From: Acanthornis magna
Taxonomy: Eukaryota > Chordata > Aves > Passeriformes > Acanthizidae
Assembly: GCA_036785705.1 (NCBI GenBank)
Contig: JAWUZG010000298.1
Span: 98,174 to 162,173 of the forward strand
Length of the DNA stretch: 64,000 bases
Direction of reading: 5' to 3'
A program made the translations under genes and the position numbers. Positions 37,936-49,183 of this stretch are shown here, in pieces. Position 1 is the stretch's first letter; each line of letters begins with the position of its first letter. The notes under the pieces were generated by a model. It did no database searches and had not been told where the DNA came from. It worked only from the letters and a program-made list of their open reading frames with translations.

Positions 37936-38483
37936 TGTCATGGTTTAACCCCAGCCAGCAGCCGAGCCCCAGGCAGCTGCTCGCTCTCTCCCCCACCAGT
38001 GGGACTGGGGAGAGAATGGGAAGGGTAAAAATGAGAAAACTCGTGGGTTGAGATAAAGACAGTTTAATAGGGAAAGCAAAAGTCAAACACACAAGCAAAG
38101 GAAAACAAGGAATTAATTCAGTGTTTCCCAAGGGCCCCATCACAGGTAACAGTGACTTGGGGAGGCAAAAGCCATCACTTCAGATGTTCCCCTTCTTCCT
38201 ACTATATCCCCCCTCCCCTGAGCAGGATGTCACATGGTCTGGCATTTCCCTTTGGTCAGTTTGGGTCACCTGTCCCAGCTGTGTCTCCTCCCATGCACCT
38301 CCAGCCTCCTCACCAGCATGGCTGTAGGAAAAGCAGCAAAGACCTTGGCTCTGTGTATGCCCTGCTCAGCAGTAACAAAAACATCTCTGTATTATCATCA
38401 CCATGTTCAGCACAAATCTGAAACTAAGCCCCATATGAACCACTGTGAAGAAAACCAACTGTACTGCAGCCAAAACCAGCACA
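37936..38483 (-). mobile_element. solo LTR of an avian endogenous retrovirus (ERVL-like, Tgu LTR type)
   Basis: Starts TGTCATGGTTTAACCCCAGC and ends near CCAGCACA, so it has the TG..CA ends of an LTR. The text GTGGGTTGAGATAAAGACAG, then TTTAATAG, then GGATGTCACATGGTCTGGCA, then TTTCCCTTTGGTCAGTTTGG, is the well-known LTR found in many neoavian genomes. On the minus strand the order is U3, a TATA-like ATATAGTA (about 38200), an ATTAAA polyadenylation signal (38063-38068) and a U5 of about 127 bases. Transcription would therefore run leftwards. No internal retroviral sequence flanks it, so it is solo. I could not find a matching target-site duplication at these ends, and the right boundary may be off by a few bases. 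Confidence 0.88.
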
Positions 38484-40294
38484 GTAAGATTCCTCATGGC
38501 TCTGTTTTTGTGGTTTTGGTGAGTGCTTTGCCTGATGTATTGCTCACAACCTTTTTCCTGTATATCTTTGCTTACAGTGTCATGTGTTTGTATATCCAAT
38601 GATTTCTAGTCCCGAGAAGACAGCTGGTTTTCATTTGTTTAAGTAAGATTATTTCAGAAAGTAATTTCCAGAAAAACTGTTCCAGAAAAAACTCTTCCAA
38701 AGAGTTTGGAAGACTGCTATCAACAAATGCTCTAGACAAGAAAAGTAATATTAGGAGAACATGAAAGCACCAACTTTTTTTTTCAGGTGCTTTTTCCGGT
38801 TGGAAGAGGAAAGCTGGGACAGAGGGCACTCAAGGGCTCTCTCTTGACACTCCTTTCCTTCTACAAATGCTCTTATGCTATTCTTGTTTTTACTCTTGCC
38901 ACAACCTTATCCTCAGTATAAAACTGAACAAAGAGAATTTTCAAATGAATCAAACTAGAAAGCCTTTTTGAAGTATTTTCCAAGATATCTTGGCCATGCC
39001 CTATCACTCAAAAAGAGGTCTTAATTTCATCCTATATTATCACAGAGCTATGTCAAAAATATTTGTAGGAATAGAAATTGTTGCCACCTGGAGCCAGGTA
39101 ACTATTATTTCACATTCCTCAGGTCTGTGGGAAATATATTGTAATTATTTTTTACTTAATTTATCTATATTTTCCATCAATTTCATTTAAGTTTATTAGT
39201 CTATATTAAATGTTTTTGAGGAGGAAGATCTCTTTGCTTTCTCTTCCGATCTTGTGAATGGAGCCATCCAAAAGCACTGCCATTTTCCTCTTAAAAAGAC
39301 CTACCGAACAAAACAACCCACTCACATTGTAAAACAGACTTAAAACTGTCCTAGAAAAAATCTCTTAAAGTGAAGAGTTTCTATCTTTTTCGTCCTTCCT
39401 TACATGTTTAAGCTGGTGACTTAAGTTCACATACAGACTGATACATTTTACCTTTTGACACAGAAAGAAGGTAAAATGAATAGCGCCATAGATTAAAGTG
39501 CTCTGTGACCAGAGGTAGAGCCAAGATCTTCAGTGACAACCTTTATAATATTGGGCAACAAACCACAACAACAGTTGCTATGTCAGGCCCATGAATATGT
39601 GTCTGAGTTATAGCACATCTTTAACAGTTTGCTAGCTTTGATTTCAAGGTGTCAGGCAATGCTAAAGCCTCTGCATTTCAGTGTGACGTTGCAGTGATTA
39701 AACTTCTAGCCTGAATTTGGTTAGCTTCAGCTTCCATTGATGTGAATTCTTATGAGTTTGTCTGAGGAAAAAGCAAAGAGTATCTTCCACACTGAGTCTA
39801 TGCACTAACTGCCTCCTTATCGCATCTTAAATAAACTAAACAGATTGTTTGATGTAGATGCTTCCAACATGAGTAGTCACATTAAGATAATTGAAGCTTT
39901 CTGTGGGGAAACGATGCACACCTTGCTTGTGCATAAGCCAGTGCTTGCCTGCTGCTGACTGGAGAATATGTGTAATGTGTCCCATTTTGTTATGCACTTC
40001 CACGGATAAAGAATGCCCTCAAAGTTACAAGTGTGACTTAATGGTGTCCAAGACCTATAGAGATGAAAGGAGCTTCCTAGGAAAACAATTTTTCTCTAGA
40101 TTTTCTGGTGCTGGAGCTATTAGCAGCTGTTTTCAGCAAAGTAGGAGATGATCATGCTGCAGTCTTTTGCCACTGTGAAGGTGTGAGACTGAAAGATGTG
40201 TGAAAGTTTTCTCCCTGGATGTTGACCATGGTCGATATGTGGACCTCCTGTTTGATCTGCTTAATTTTCAGTTTCCTGGCTGTTTCCTTTGCAG
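38484..40294. other. noncoding DNA with one alternative exon-like segment
   Basis: The segment 39046-39097 has a good acceptor (TATATTATCACAG) and donor GCCAG/GTAACT. It is open in two frames, one of which (AMSKIFVG..) would keep phase between 33869 and an alternative acceptor at 40271 (CTTAATTTTCAG). This competes with direct splicing of 33869 to 40295. Nothing else is supported. Confidence 0.4.
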
Positions 40295-40380
40295 TTTCCT
40301 AATTAATTTTGCAATATTCATCCCGACCTTATTGACTGTGCTCCTAGTCTGTGCTGTGAAAACTCAGCTGAGGAGAAAAG
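40295..40380 (+). CDS. transmembrane exon of an unrecognised membrane protein
   Basis: The segment is flanked by a strong acceptor (CTGGCTGTTTCCTTTGCAG) and donor AAAAG/GTAAAA. After one leading base it encodes 28 residues and leaves one base. The product is a single 21-residue hydrophobic helix (FLINFAIFIPTLLTVLLVCAV) followed immediately by KTQLRRK. The next exon adds more basic residues. Positive charge directly after the helix predicts a cytoplasmic C-terminus (type I topology or the last helix of a multipass protein). The next exon completes a Gly codon from the leftover base, so the phase is correct. A second acceptor 24 bases upstream (40270/40271) would add FPGCFLCS. The protein family is not recognised, and the upstream ectodomain exons are not securely identified in the window. 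Confidence 0.45.
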
Positions 40381-43300
40381 GTAAAAAATAAGCCTTTTGC
40401 TATTCATATGCTTCACCCTCATAACCATCTTATCCTAGAAACAAACTGGAGAAGTGGTCTTTTAGTCCTTCTTTAAGTCAGGTGCAATTTCTTCAGCAAA
40501 TGTGATTTTTTCTTATGCAATCCTCATCCTGTTCCTTCACTGCTGTGTGTTTCTAAAGCAAAATGGGCAATGCCCCCTCTGCTGTCCTAGCAGACACATC
40601 CTAGTGAGTTGCACTTGCTCCCATTAGCAGATCTACTGATGCCAGTGAGAACGTGTTGCAAAAAGCAAATGTCTATTTAGCTATTGTTATCTACTTGTTT
40701 ATAGTCATCATCTAATGCAGCTAACCTTGAAGGATGGCTCTTGACATGACCTTTAGGGATATTATATTTGATCTGTGTCTAAGAAGCAGTTCAGATAGTT
40801 TTGGTTTGGCCTTGGTCTTGAAATAAGGAAAGAGATTCTTCTTTGGAAAAACAATGCCAATTTGTCAGTAAATACAACTGTTTGTATTGAAAGGACAGTA
40901 AGTCACAGTCAGATTTTTGAATCTGTTAAACAAAGTGTGCTGCTTTTGACCTTTTAGGGTGTAACTGATTTGGGGGTCACAGTGATTCGATGTCAATCAT
41001 CTTTCATGTGTACCGTGGAATCTCTGGTAAATCTGTTTAATCTATACTGGCTTGAGAAGGAAGAGAAAACGATCTGCTGAAGCTGATGTGAAAGGTGCAT
41101 GTGTTGGGAGTGAATGGTGCTCCTTCTCACTAACCAGTCAGCTTGAGGAAGACAAGTAGCTGTCCCTGTTTCTTGCAGGTCCTTTTAGTGACCCAAGTCC
41201 CTCCCTTTGGATGAGGGCACCTGTGCTTTAGGGCTGTATCACTTCCCTGCTGCCAGTCATCTGGAAGGGAGGAAATGCCTCTCCAGTGTTTTTTCACCCA
41301 AGTACACTGTCACTGCACTCCACCTCAGCAAAAGCCAGCACTGACCTGTGCCTTCATCCATGTTTTCACTCAATTTGCTGCACAACATATAGGATAATGT
41401 ACGTGGCATGGAAACTGGGGCACATTTGGTGAAATCAGGAGTCTGCAGACACTGCTGCGGTGGCAGGAGGCTCTGTACCTTTATAAGATTGTACTCGGCT
41501 TAATCTGCACTTTCTCAGATCAGCTCTAAGTTTGTGAAACATTTTTGTTTATTGTATTTCCAAATGATATATTTAATTTCTATATACTCAGTGGAGTCTT
41601 GACTTGTATGAATGTTTATCCCACAGGCAGTGTTAAGTATCTTGCAAGCAGACCTGTCTGTGCTTTTCATGGTGTTCATTTATCTACATAGCCCACTCAA
41701 GGCTGTTTCAGCACAGGAAATGCTGAAAATGCACAGTGCTTCAACAGTGTATGAGCTGTTTATCTTCAGATGTACTTTTCAGGGTCTGGTTTGTGTGGTG
41801 CACTGAAGAAAACAGATCAAAGTGACATATCCTGTAATTTCATTACCTTTGTCTTACAAATTTTGTTTGGGCCTGTTCTCAATAGAATAGCACTGGGACC
41901 AAAACAGATATTTGAAAAATCTTTGAAGTTTGGAACGTATGGGAGGTAGAACAGACTTGTGACAGTAGACTCTGCTTGAAAGCTAAGCTGGTAATTTAAT
42001 ATACCGAATGCATTATGGAAACTGTTCATGTTTAGAAGCATCGATAAAGAATCAGTTCCTAAAGAAAACCAAACTCTGTCTTAGATTTGCACAAATGCTC
42101 AGTTCCTGTGTTGGCAGTGAAACATATTTATCCTAGAACCACTTTTTGATGCTCCTTAGTTCTTTACATCCTGTCTAGTTATTAGCAGCAAACCTCATGT
42201 AGAGCAGCTGAGAAATGTTGCCAGGCCAGAAACTAAACTCTGTGTTATATCCTTTTGAATGTTTGACTAATAGACAAGGAAGATAGCTTCCAGCTAAGGC
42301 ACAGAATGTCTCATCTTTCTAAGCTGAAATTATTAATTTTACTGAGTTCTCACAAAGCACAACAAAGTACACAATATAATAAGGAGTCCTGTAAAGAAGT
42401 TTTCTGTGCTTTTAATTCTCCTTGAAATCAGGAATGGGCATCAATGATCAAGTTTTCAACTGAGTCTGGGTTTTCTTGAAAGATCAGATCCTTAAATTTT
42501 TGGTGGGATTGTTATTCCCAATTTTTAAAATTTTTTACTTTGGTTTTTCTGAAAAACAAGCTAAATAGAAATCATAAAATGGCTTATTATTTTATTTGTA
42601 AGTATTGAAATGGATATTTGTAGTTTAAAAGTGCAGATTTATACTTTCAAATTCCTAAAGGCATGGTAATTTCTGTGTGCATCTCCTGAATACTTTTTCA
42701 GAGTAAGTCTAGACCAAACTGTAAAAACCATAAATGAAACTTCAATTTTGTATAGAGATAAGTGAACGAGTTACAGAAAAGAACACATGGAAGTTTTCCA
42801 TTTCTAATACCCTTCAGAAATAACTCTTCATGGATCAATATTTGGTCTGGTACAAAATGTGTGATGCTGTTGATTAATCCAGCCAGGTTTGCTGAAACTG
42901 AATAGCCTAAAGTCATTCTTAAAGCTCAGAGAAAATGTGACTAAAAATGAGAAATGAAATAAAACAAGAATTTGAAAGTATTCCTTCACTAGTAATTATT
43001 AAGTCCTCTGTTTGGATCTAGGTAAAAATTTATATTCAGCTCTGCCTGATTCATTGCAGTGAGAGCTCTGTATGTCCAGAAAAACCCTGAAATGTTCAAT
43101 TGATGAGCAGTGTTGGCCAGAATATAGTTTGCCATGCATGTTGCTTTTAAATTTAGGAAAAGTAAACATTTTTGTTTTGAATATTTTAAACCTGAAAATA
43201 GATGTAACATGGGAAATGTGATCCTTATTCTGATCCTATTTCAGATTATGTTAAAATTAGCTTTAATACCATGCTTTAGCTGGTGGTATGTTTTGAAAAG

Positions 43301-46013
43301 AACAATTTATGGCAAGTATGTTTTCCTATTTTGGTGTTTCTGAACATAGTTATATGACCTATGGCAATCAGGGAATTAGATGTTATATACTTTCAAATAA
43401 GGAAACTAAATTTTATATATTCTTACTAATTGTGGGGAATTCCCTCTCCACGTACCACAGGAAAATCTAGTTGAGTTGATGGTTATAGCTGTGGAAAGAA
43501 ATATTCATGGAAATATTAGTGAAAAATATGGAAAGGTGGTGCTTCACTCAGGATTTAGAGAGATCTATAGTGTTTTCCTTGGTGCTTTCAGGCCGTAACT
43601 TGCAAGTCTTACTTGACTGAGTCCCTGGTTCTCTCTTCAGGAGCTGAATGAGGAGCCAGAAGATGGCTCCTCAGTTCTCATCTCAGCTGGCCAAACTTCT
43701 CAGGGCCACATCCCAGGCTGCATCAGACTCATTATTCTTGATCACTTGTACCTCATGTCCCCACGTGGAGGGAGGGGAGTACTTCTCACCCATGTGGGGC
43801 TGCTGGGAAGGTCAATGCTTTGTGAGACTGTGGTGCCCTTGAATATCAGAGGAACCAAGGAAGTAACAAAGACTGATCTTTTATTACATAGATCTTGGTG
43901 TCCATTCCTCGTGATTTTTTTTTCCTACACATCTTTGCTATATTCTTGATATGTTCCCTGTGCCTGCTTCTGAAGACTGCATGCTGGGAAGAAGTGACAC
44001 TGCTGCTTGGCTTTAGGGGCTCGCCTTTTCCTGCACGACTGTGCAGGCGCCCAGGATGATGCTATGATCAACATCACAGCACCAGCTTCCTTTCTCAACT
44101 CTTAGTTGCTTCAGAAATTTATAAGATGCGGGAGGCCACCTTAAAGTCATAAATAGCTATGCACTGACGCTGTTTTCATGTCATCAAAAGTCTTTTTGAG
44201 CACACTTGCATGGGTGAGCATGGTCAGTACCCACACCCACATCTTAATTTTTAGTGGCATACATGCATGTAAAAGTCCACCAGCATGGACCTGTGTTTGT
44301 ATCCCATAAAGTTCTGTGCTTGTCACCTGCACAGCAAAAAATGTGCATATGATTTTTTTCCCAGATGTACAGATTTTAGTTTGCTTTGCAAATTCTGTGT
44401 TTCTATCTAAGCTTTTGGTTATAGTTTGATTTTGATCTCCTAGGCTGCTCCACTGCAGTGAGATTTTGATGTCTGGAATGTGACATTTCCATGCATCTCA
44501 ATTTCAGAAAGAACTGGCTAAATGTATACACTCTGTAGGTATGGAGACTACTTAAATATTCCTTAAGTCCTCTGGGGTCTGAGTTTTGGCAGCAGTTTTG
44601 TCCTCTGACAGTAAAGCCTGAGAAAAGGAAAACAGAGATGAGGAAATAAACTTGAAGGAGCTCCTTGTGAACGCTGACATTAGCTCAGTAAGGCTGATCT
44701 CCATCAGCCCCGTCTATACTCAGTGGAGGAGATGGCATTTGTCCTCCACAGAGGGAGTCAGAACAGTCAGATTAGGCTTTGCTGGTGGATATTTTTTTCT
44801 CCATTGACTGGAGACTATTTCAACACATTATCTACACCTGATTAAATTAACCTTGATGAGTATTCTTTCTGATGGACTAATCTAAGAACTGAGTTCCAGT
44901 CATTAGGAAAGCTGATATGCGAATGGGATCTCTGTATCTTGGGCAACTTACCCTAAAGATCGGCAAATTAAGCAGCATTATGAAGTTCTTTGTAGATCAT
45001 TTTGCATTAGGGCTGTGTAATTCTGAGTGGACTTTGATCCGTATTACCGTAGACAGGACAGTTTAATGAACACAGGGGAAAAGAGAAATGAGCATTAAGA
45101 ATAGGGGGGAGGAAGGAAAACAGTCTTATTTGAAACACTGGAGTTCTGACATGAAATCTTCAGTTTCTATTTTTTCCTCATTAAAACAGAGATGCATGTA
45201 ATTTTCATTTACTGAGTGAAAAGGGAAATGTGGAGAAAGCAATCTTGTAAATGAAGGAGATGTTCATGGCAGGAAAACTAGCTAACCCTCACAGCTGGAA
45301 TGTCTTCAGATGGCAGTGGTTCAATATCTGAAAGTACTGACCTTGTGTGGCCTTGTGGATTGCAAGAGAATTTCAGGAAATAACCTGAGCTAGAATGCTG
45401 GGTACTAATGGAACATTAGATACAAAAAGTTAGGCTCAGGCAATGTTATGATTGCAAGCAGAAAAACAAATTGGAGAACAAACTCATTCACAGTATACTT
45501 ACTATACTCTAATTACATCATTGAGTACTGCTGATGATGTTTGGGTTCTTTCTTACAATTTGAATGGGTGGTTCCATGCGGAAGAAATATTTATATCTAT
45601 GTTTTATTCTTGTGACAATTTATCAGTTACATATAGCATCGCAGGAAAATGAAAATGGGACTGACTCACTAGCTTTCATTTCGCTGTAAAGAAACTGAAG
45701 TTGTGTTCTTTTGCTTGATGCGGTGTTGTAATACTCTTTCATGTAGAGAACGGCTTCTGTTATGCAAGATGGCATACCTTTCTGAGGGTGTTAAGGGAAC
45801 CACATTCCTAGGGTATTCCCTAGAGGCGCTCTGTTGTCGAAAATGCATAGTCTTGTTGGGAAGCCCATCTCTTTTGGAAAAATGAGAGCACCACATTCCT
45901 GCACTATCACTTCTGTGAAGCTGGTGCATCACAATGGGAAAGTGCACTTTGATACTTGTGCAGTAACAAAATTTGTGTCAGCTCCTGTAATATAATACAT
46001 AAATTGGTGTATT

Positions 46014-46452
46014 TGGTTTGTGTGGCCAGGTTATTACAGGGTGGGCTACAGGGGTGGCTTCTGTGAAAAGTCTTCCCCATGTCCAGCAGAGTCAGTTGGC
46101 TCCAAGATGGAGCCACGAGCAGGCCAAGGCCGAAGCCATCAGAGACAGTGATAGCACCTCTGGGATACCAGAGTTGAGAAGTGGGAGATAAAAAGCTGTG
46201 TGACTTCAGCCAGAGGGAAGTGTGAGAATAGCCCCATTTCTCATTGTCCTAGTCTGATGTGAGTGGTAATAAATTGTACTAATTTCCCTGTGACTCACCT
46301 GTTTTGCCCGTGACAGTAACTGGTCAGTGACTATCCCTGTCCCTATCTTTCCCCTCCACGAGCCTTTCATTATATTTTCTGTCCCCTGTCCAGCTGGGGA
46401 GGCGAATGGTAGAGTGGTGGGCACCCAGTGTACAGCCAATGTCAACCCACCA
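46014..46452 (+). mobile_element. internally deleted solo LTR of an avian ERVL-type endogenous retrovirus
   Basis: Recognised blocks in order: GGGCTACAGGGGTGGCTTCTG, GGCTCCAAGATGGA, GGCCAAGGCCGA, AGCACCTCTGGGATA, then a TATA-like GATAAAAAG (about 46188). These are followed by CATTTCTCATTGTCCTAGTC, an AATAAA signal at 46268-46273, TTTTGCCCGTGACAGTAACT, and the terminus TCAACCCACCA at 46452. In the family these halves are separated by several hundred bases of GC-rich repeats, which are missing here between about 46230 and 46232. AATAAA before the U5 text sets the plus orientation. No internal viral sequence is adjacent, and I see no clear target-site duplication. Confidence 0.85.
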
Positions 46453-48416
46453 TGACTATCAATTTGACATCTGGTGACAGCAAGACAGGTTGAAAGAGCA
46501 CTGCCAATCTTCCCCGGGAGTGCTTATGCGATATTGTCTCCTACAACAGGTAAAACTGTGTCTGCCTCATGAGGATCATATTTCTTTCCTATCCTCAAAG
46601 AGGCAGGGTCACAGGAAACATTAAAACGGACTTGAGATAAAATATTTAGATTGGTATAAGAAATAAATATTAACTGTTGTCAGTTTGGGAGTTAAAATTA
46701 CTCAGTATTGATTAGGAGTGTTCACATTTAAAAGTGCTTTGAAGTTTGTATGATGCAGAAATATCAGAAATATGTTTAATCAAAAGAGGGAAATCTTTTT
46801 CCTGCTCTTTGAGTGTGTTTGTATGTGTTGAAAAGAGGATGTTTGCAATTCGGTGTCCTTAAGACTTAGTGAGGCACGTGCAGAGCACTCTGATACTGTT
46901 TCAGCTGCGCCCTGAACTATGTGCTTGTGTTTCTGCTGAGATTACAGTATGAGCATTCAACACTTTGCAGAATAAAGATTTATTTTTTTAGATGTTTGTG
47001 TAGTAGTTTAGCCAATTTGTACTGCTGGGGAGGATAGAGGGGGTTGTTTGTGGTTCATAGTCTTTATGTGAGATCCCCTTGAGGTCATGTGAATACGATC
47101 CATTGGCTCTGATAAGGAATGAGATCAGTGGGATTTAACCTCTGTCATGCTTCTCTTCTACTACTAAACATCTATGTTCTACCAGTTCCACAATATTCAT
47201 GTGACTGAATACCCATTTTAAGCAATGACTTCATCTATTTTGATTAAAAATTAGAAAGACAGGAAATGAGATGAGAGACACAGATCTCAGCTCTCACTTT
47301 GAGGAGAATGTTTCTTGTTTAAGAAAGGACTGCTTTCTGGTTTAAAATATTATGCCAAGACAGCTGATTCAGTAGGGATAACTATATTAGCAGATTTACA
47401 TAATCAAATGTAGTTCTCTCCCCCTTTCCCTCAAAAAAGTCACAGATGCTGATGAAGACATTTTAAAAAAACCCCTTAAAGCAGAAATGCTTTAAAACTT
47501 TTTTTAATATCAGTTCAGCTCACACCATTAATCCCTCATAATTCATAAGATCATGGTAAGTAAACAAGTAAATATTTAGTAAGTATTTAAAATTACTTCC
47601 TGTGTAAATTTCATGTTAATAAATTGAAAATATATTTCGATTAAGGGATTAACAACATTTAGTCTTTGTAAGAATGGTTTATTGGATGGCACTGGTAAAA
47701 GTACAAAACACTTCAGGATGGAAACGGTGACATACAGAAAACATCTTAAGCTTTTATTTTTGCATTCTAATTAATTCTACAATAGCATCAAAAGGCTTGA
47801 ATTTACGGTAGTGCCACCCTGTAGAACTGCCTAAACACATTATGTGAAATGGTCTCTGCCTCAAATATATAATGGTAACAGCTAAGGCAACCAGGAAAAA
47901 AACCACAGTGAGGTGCAGAAAGGTGCTGAAGGAAATCCAAGAACACTGGGAAGTGAATCCGGGTTTTATAACACGGATTCAATGCTCAGTCCATTACCAT
48001 ATTGCAGCCACTCTGATTCCTATTTCTTATGGGACTTCTGTGTTTATGGCAGGAATTTTGATGTTAGCTGGAAATAAAATGAAGTGCTTGGAGTCTAATT
48101 GTAGAAAAGCTTTAAAATAATTTGATTGCTTCACTGTGGACAATTCAAAACTTAAGGCAGGCACAGCAGTTCAGCTGAGGTGCTAACACTTAAACTTAGC
48201 CCATGGTAATTTTCTCAAACATGTATCGCCTCAATATATATTAGGTTCTGTCAGAGACAGCTGCATATAAAAAGCATTATTGCAGTAAAATTTCCTGAAA
48301 TGATATAACTATATAGGTGTTTGAAGCCAAGATATACTGTTTGTATTATTTTGGTGAGTATATGTAAGTTCTTACTAATCAGATCATTGACTTTTTCTCA
48401 ACCATGTCCAGTGCAC

Positions 48417-48450
48417 CATAAAAGGAATACGTGCATTTATTCCTTTTATG
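48417..48450. repeat. 13-bp perfect inverted repeat with 8-base loop
   Basis: CATAAAAGGAATA (48417-48429) and its exact reverse complement (48438-48450) flank the loop CGTGCATT. It could form a hairpin in single-stranded DNA or RNA. The stem is too short for a typical microRNA precursor. Confidence 0.8.
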
Positions 48451-49136
48451 ATCTGTTTAAATAGTATCTGCAAAGTTTCTAGTTTTCATTTATCTCACTT
48501 TGATTTGATGTAATTGTAATTGGATGAATGATTTGAAAGCATTTACATTGCCCATGCCCTACTTCAAGCAGATCTCATTCAAAATCAGGTCTGTGTTTCT
48601 TTTCATCAGACACATTACATTGAGATATGCAGATTCTTCAGAATCAGAATATTAATAGGAAGGTGTGTATTTCATTTTTTATTCTATTGAGAGTATTTAT
48701 TTCTGAATTTTGTATTATCATTTACATAATGTAAAAACAAAATTATACTGTTTTTATAGCATAATAGATAGACCAATTAAAAGTTGAAATGAAAATTTTG
48801 ATAGTGCTAAAAATGAATCCATAAAGCAATGTTGAGATCTCCAACCTGTCTTAATTTCTTAAGAAAGAACAAAAAAAAAAGATAGAAAAAGAAGTATTTC
48901 ACAGTATTCTATGTGGTTAGAACAGTTCAGTTTTCATATGCCAGCATTTAGAGTGATGAATTCAGAATTTGTCTACGATAAATAACGGCTTAAAAATTCA
49001 AATGCACGTTGCATTTCCTAGAATATTTGCAGATATAGATATATGATATTTGCACTTAAGATATATGAATAAAGCTTAAAATATAACTGCATATTTAGCA
49101 TCAGTTTTATTCTTCATTTACTCTTCTGAATTTCAG

Positions 49137-49183
49137 GAAAAAGAGGTCGCAAGCCTTTAACCAATGTGTTCAATAAGGTTCAG
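49137..49183 (+). CDS. cytoplasmic-tail exon 1 (47 nt) of the unrecognised membrane protein
   Basis: Acceptor: TTCATTTACTCTTCTGAATTTCAG. Donor: TTCAG/GTAAAA. Only one frame is open. It needs one base from the previous exon (GGA, Gly) and reads KRGRKPLTNVFNKVQ, ending in phase 0. Taken with the previous exon this gives LRRKGKRGRKP, a strongly basic stretch next to the membrane helix, typical of a stop-transfer or inside-positive segment. KRGRKP also resembles an AT-hook core, but the membrane context argues against DNA binding. An alternative donor (GTGAGT) 18 bases further would extend it with VKEAR. No paralogue is recognised. Confidence 0.45.

Larger units (their letters stand above)
40381..49136 (+). 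other. inferred intron of the membrane-protein gene
   Basis: Lies between the transmembrane exon and the first tail exon and starts GTAAAA. It contains a plus-strand solo LTR (46014-46452) and an inverted repeat at 48417-48450. No other phase-compatible exon was found. On the minus strand, an exon-like 93-base segment (45778-45870) with donor AAAG/GTATGC is noted as a low-confidence observation. Confidence 0.4.

Noticed and set aside
47505..47560. Strong acceptor (ACTTTTTTTAATATCAG) paired with donor ATG/GTAAGT
   Set aside because: Every frame between them has a stop codon, so it cannot be a coding exon.
49137..49183. KRGRKP as an AT-hook DNA-binding motif
   Set aside because: The phase-matched upstream exon places it directly after a membrane helix, where a basic stretch is expected for topology. 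A lone core without repeats is weak evidence for DNA binding.
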